NCBI GenBank assembly: GCA_902168185.1
Contig: CABHOV010000072.1
Coordinates: 62,001 to 126,000 of the forward strand
Reading direction: 5' to 3'
DNA: 64,000 nt
DNA from: an uncultured Bacteroides sp.
GTDB lineage: Bacteria; Bacteroidota; Bacteroidia; Cytophagales; Cyclobacteriaceae
The notes beneath the pieces were generated by a model. The model made no database searches and had not been told where the DNA came from. It saw nothing but the letters and a program-made list of their open reading frames with translations. Shown here piece after piece: positions 61,659 to 64,000 of this stretch (position 1 is its first letter; each line of letters starts with the position of its first letter). Both the position numbers and the translations under genes were made by a program.

Positions 61659-62089
61659 GAATTTATACGTTACGCTAAAAGCCCACAATATAGAGACATT
61701 GTCTTTACATCAGCAAGTCAGGAGATTGCTTATTTGCCTGCGATGTGACTCTGGTATATTAAACGTGTCAATATTTTCCGGATATATACTTTACATCAAT
61801 GGCAATTATGTGCGCCCTTCAATACTATCAATCCTGGAAAAAATTATTTATCATCCTACATGCTCCCACCGCGTGAACATCACTGTACTTGAGCCTCAAA
61901 AATAAGATAAAATTAAAATCGCAATTTTTATGAATGCCTTGTCAGGGAATCGCTATACCATCGCTATCACTTTTTTACCAATGGTATAATTTAAGTCAAA
62001 AAAATTCCTGTGTGTTCATGTGTGCTCCCTAAATATTTCTCTTGCCAAAGCAATATTTATATCTTCGTATACACCCAAAAAAAAGTATT
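61659..62089. other. divergent intergenic region
   Basis: About 430 bp between purT and the GH20 gene, A/T-rich. No gene or structured RNA is recognised. A TATCTTCG near 62060-62067, 22 bp before the GH20 start, resembles a -7 element. Confidence 0.4.
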
Positions 62090-63187
62090 ATGAAACTATC
62101 TCTTCGCATAGCGTGTATTGCAATGCTTGTATGCATCCAAGCTATACATGTGCGAGCGCAACAAAAACAAATCACTACACTTCCTGTACGAGGCTTCTGT
62201 ATTGCAGCTCCTGTTCCGTCCGGTGTTGATGCATTTGTGAAATTTATAAAAGAAGAACTGGCCACCCGCCAGGTAAATACCTTGATTCTTCGTGTAGACT
62301 ATAACTATCAGTTTGAGCAACATCCTGAGTTGCGTGACAGCATTGCACTTTCAAAGGCTGATGTCAAGAAACTCGTTCGTGTTTGCAAAGAGTATAACAT
62401 CCGTCTCATTCCCCAGATCAATTTACTGGGTCACCAGTCATGGGCAAGCACAACGCACAACCTACTGCGCGCCTATCCGCAGTTTGATGAAACACCACAT
62501 GTGAAGATGCCCGCTAAATATGTATGGCCGAATGCTGATGGACTATATTGTAAAAGTTATTGTCCGCTACATCCCGATGTACACGGGATCGTGTTTTCAT
62601 TGGTCGACGAAATTTGTGATGCCTTTGAGAGCAATGCTTTTCATGCCGGTATGGATGAAGTGTTTTACCTGGGAGATGATAAATGTCCGCGCTGTGGCGG
62701 TCGTGATAAAGCAGAATTGTTTGCAGGCGAAGTTCGTACCATCCGTGATCATCTCCGGCAGAAGAACCGTGAACTATGGATTTGGGGCGATCGGTTGCTG
62801 GATGGAAAAACGACTGGCATGGGCATGTGGGAAGCAAGCTTTAACAATACGCATCGTGCTATAGACATGGTACCGAAAGATATAGTGATCTGCGACTGGC
62901 ACTACGAACGTGCGGACAAGACAGCGGTATATTTCGCAATGAAAGGATTACGAGTGATTACTTGTCCCTGGAGAAATCCACAGGTTGGCGCTATACAAGT
63001 TGCCGATATGGCAACCTTCCGCAAAGATGCTACGCCCGAACTAAAGGAAAATTACCAGGGAATTATGCAGACCGTCTGGTCGGATGCCGAAAGCTTTCTG
63101 ACTGGTTTCTATGGCAAAAAGAAAGACGCCAAAAGCAATGAAGAGAATACTCCCTGGAATTGCTTCCGGGTAATTTACTCTAAATAG
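62090..63187 (+). CDS. exported GH20-type glycoside hydrolase
   Basis: A 365-residue protein with a signal peptide (IACIAMLVCIQAIHVRAQQ). The (alpha/beta)8 barrel shows HAGMDE with catalytic Asp189-Glu190, the GH20 hallmark of beta-N-acetylhexosaminidases, plus a CPRCGG loop (199-204) typical of a Bacteroidota GH20-like subgroup. It lacks the N-terminal GH20b domain, so it is a minimal barrel. It probably removes N-acetylhexosamine residues from glycans or cell-wall fragments. The start at 62090 gives the clean signal peptide. Confidence 0.88.
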   Translation: MKLSLRIACIAMLVCIQAIHVRAQQKQITTLPVRGFCIAAPVPSGVDAFVKFIKEELATRQVNTLILRVDYNYQFEQHPELRDSIALSKADVKKLVRVCKEYNIRLIPQINLLGHQSWASTTHNLLRAYPQFDETPHVKMPAKYVWPNADGLYCKSYCPLHPDVHGIVFSLVDEICDAFESNAFHAGMDEVFYLGDDKCPRCGGRDKAELFAGEVRTIRDHLRQKNRELWIWGDRLLDGKTTGMGMWEASFNNTHRAIDMVPKDIVICDWHYERADKTAVYFAMKGLRVITCPWRNPQVGAIQVADMATFRKDATPELKENYQGIMQTVWSDAESFLTGFYGKKKDAKSNEENTPWNCFRVIYSK

Positions 63188-63213
63188 TATCTATACCTAT
63201 ATCGCTAAATATA

Positions 63214-63247
63214 ATGGGCGCAACGAAATTCAATTCGTTGCGCCCAT
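63214..63247. terminator. hairpin between convergent genes
   Basis: A perfect 14-bp stem (63214-63227 with 63234-63247, ATGGGCGCAACGAA and complement) and 6-base loop between the convergent GH20 and serine hydrolase genes. No U-run follows immediately, so it resembles the hairpin at 54433-54475. A T-run on the plus strand starts 20 bases later. Confidence 0.6.
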
Positions 63248-63271
63248 GCTATATATGAAATATCTCTTTTT

Positions 63272-64000
63272 TTATTCTACGCGTGAAGATTCTTTCTTCT
63301 GCCCTGCTAGATCAACAATGAGCTTGCTGATCTTTCCCGCGGGTTCGCGAACAAACGTCAAACGCGCATTGAGTTCCTTCACTGTAAATTCTGTTTCCGA
63401 CACAGGGAAAATTTCATACTTCGGCTGGTTTGTCGCCTGCACAAACAGCTTGCTGTTCTCATTGGTGACCGTAATGAAAATATTATTACCATAATCGTAT
63501 TTACCGGCATAGGCTGTATATAGCTCCGGGTTTATACTTACAATCACATCGTCCTTTAGTTTCTTTGCATCAATTGCAAATGCACCTTGCACAAAATGAC
63601 CGTGCGTTATAGTTCCCTTTTCGTCTTTTACAAACTTTATACGTGCTTCCACTACTTTCCAGAAAAATTCGTCCGGACCGGAGGGGAATATAGGGAACTT
63701 AGGTTGTCCTGAAATTTGAGCGAACAACTCCTTCCCTTCCGCAGTGATAGTCATGACTGCACCGTTTTGAAAATCATAGCGGCCGGCATATATACTTACG
63801 TCAACATCCGGAACAGATGCCACCGCGTAGGAACTTTGCTTGTCCATTTTATCCCACAGGAAATACTCCGCTACTGTGTAAGGATTCATATTCACTTCAG
63901 GTGGAACCAGGTTGCTCAGCAAAACAACGGTTACATTCTCCTTGGGAAAGCGTACAAGCTGTGAAGTAAATCCATGCAGTCCGCCACTGTGTCCGATCGA
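63272..64000 (-). CDS. serine hydrolase, beta-lactamase family (3' part)
   Basis: The gene runs off the right edge; 243 codons without its start are in the window. The first visible residues, GHSGGLHGF, are the KTG-box region (here HSG) of class C beta-lactamase/esterase-like serine hydrolases. They are followed by VVLLSNL and then two DUF3471-like beta domains (VSIYAGRYDF and YTAYAGKYDYG mark their starts). Such proteins are exported esterases or peptidases in Bacteroidota. The Ser and Tyr motifs lie outside the window. Confidence 0.85.
   Translation of the reverse strand, partial: SIGHSGGLHGFTSQLVRFPKENVTVVLLSNLVPPEVNMNPYTVAEYFLWDKMDKQSSYAVASVPDVDVSIYAGRYDFQNGAVMTITAEGKELFAQISGQPKFPIFPSGPDEFFWKVVEARIKFVKDEKGTITHGHFVQGAFAIDAKKLKDDVIVSINPELYTAYAGKYDYGNNIFITVTNENSKLFVQATNQPKYEIFPVSETEFTVKELNARLTFVREPAGKISKLIVDLAGQKKESSRVE

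Noticed and set aside
1-64000. CRISPR arrays and tRNA/rRNA genes
   Set aside because: No regularly spaced repeats were seen, and no tRNA-like T-loop or rRNA core segments were recognised on either strand. A covariance search would be the decisive test.

Overview
The window looks like chromosomal DNA of a Bacteroidota bacterium, most likely in or near the Cytophagales. Evidence: promoter -7 elements of the TAnnTTTG type (a perfect one lies upstream of the mksF-like gene), a remnant of a type IX secretion C-terminal sorting domain, DUF5908 and DUF4255 genes of the Bacteroidota kind in an injection-system locus, a secreted GH20-type hydrolase and many exported hypothetical proteins. No rRNA, tRNA, CRISPR array, transposase, integrase or attachment site was recognised. 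The short word GGTATA/TATACC is strikingly frequent in genes and between them.

Left flank (1-7.5 kb): an exported prolyl-oligopeptidase-like hydrolase, an SRPBCC protein, a YHS-domain protein, an isoquinoline 1-oxidoreductase-type molybdenum hydroxylase pair (Tat-exported large subunit plus 2Fe-2S subunit), a T9SS sorting-domain remnant and a 39-residue membrane protein.

Centre (7.5-33.5 kb, all on the minus strand): an extracellular contractile injection system (eCIS, Afp/PVC type). In transcription order it has a LuxR-type regulator, a DUF4255 cap protein, an unknown 390-residue protein, sheath, two tube proteins, a DUF5908 small protein, LysM spike adaptor, VgrG-like spike, PAAR tip, gp25 baseplate protein, two very large baseplate proteins, a CIS tape-measure-family protein and an AAA+ ATPase. 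A five-gene cargo block follows. Three of those proteins share a DUF4157 (HELTH) core with different C-terminal parts: an SH3-like end, an M14 zinc carboxypeptidase-like domain, and a Gly-rich plus OmpA-like end. A fourth is a different metalloprotease that keeps only the short shared leader KP(L/F)xSFIQ. The fifth is an unrecognised 195-residue protein. No tail-fibre gene is visible. The large baseplate protein carries an unusual carboxypeptidase-regulatory-like (CarboxypepD_reg) domain and a basic tail.

Next (33.7-39.7 kb): a MukBEF/MksBEF-type condensin operon (F-E-B) with a strong terminator and its own promoter, but without the JetD/MksG nuclease of Wadjet defence systems.

Right part (40-64 kb): a Tat-exported phospholipase C, an outer-membrane barrel candidate, an operon of an unknown lipoprotein, an unknown 735-residue exported protein and an SDR enzyme, a candidate small RNA, a lipoprotein, a papain-like protease, an OmpA lipoprotein, a pair of exported TldD/TldE-like proteins, a single-domain response regulator and a DUF983 protein. 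Then come an AraC regulator and a row of ankyrin protein, short glutamyl-tRNA reductase and exported catalase that looks like a heme/peroxide operon. The window ends with a TerB-like protein, PurT, a GH20 hydrolase and the 3' part of a beta-lactamase-family serine hydrolase that runs off the edge.
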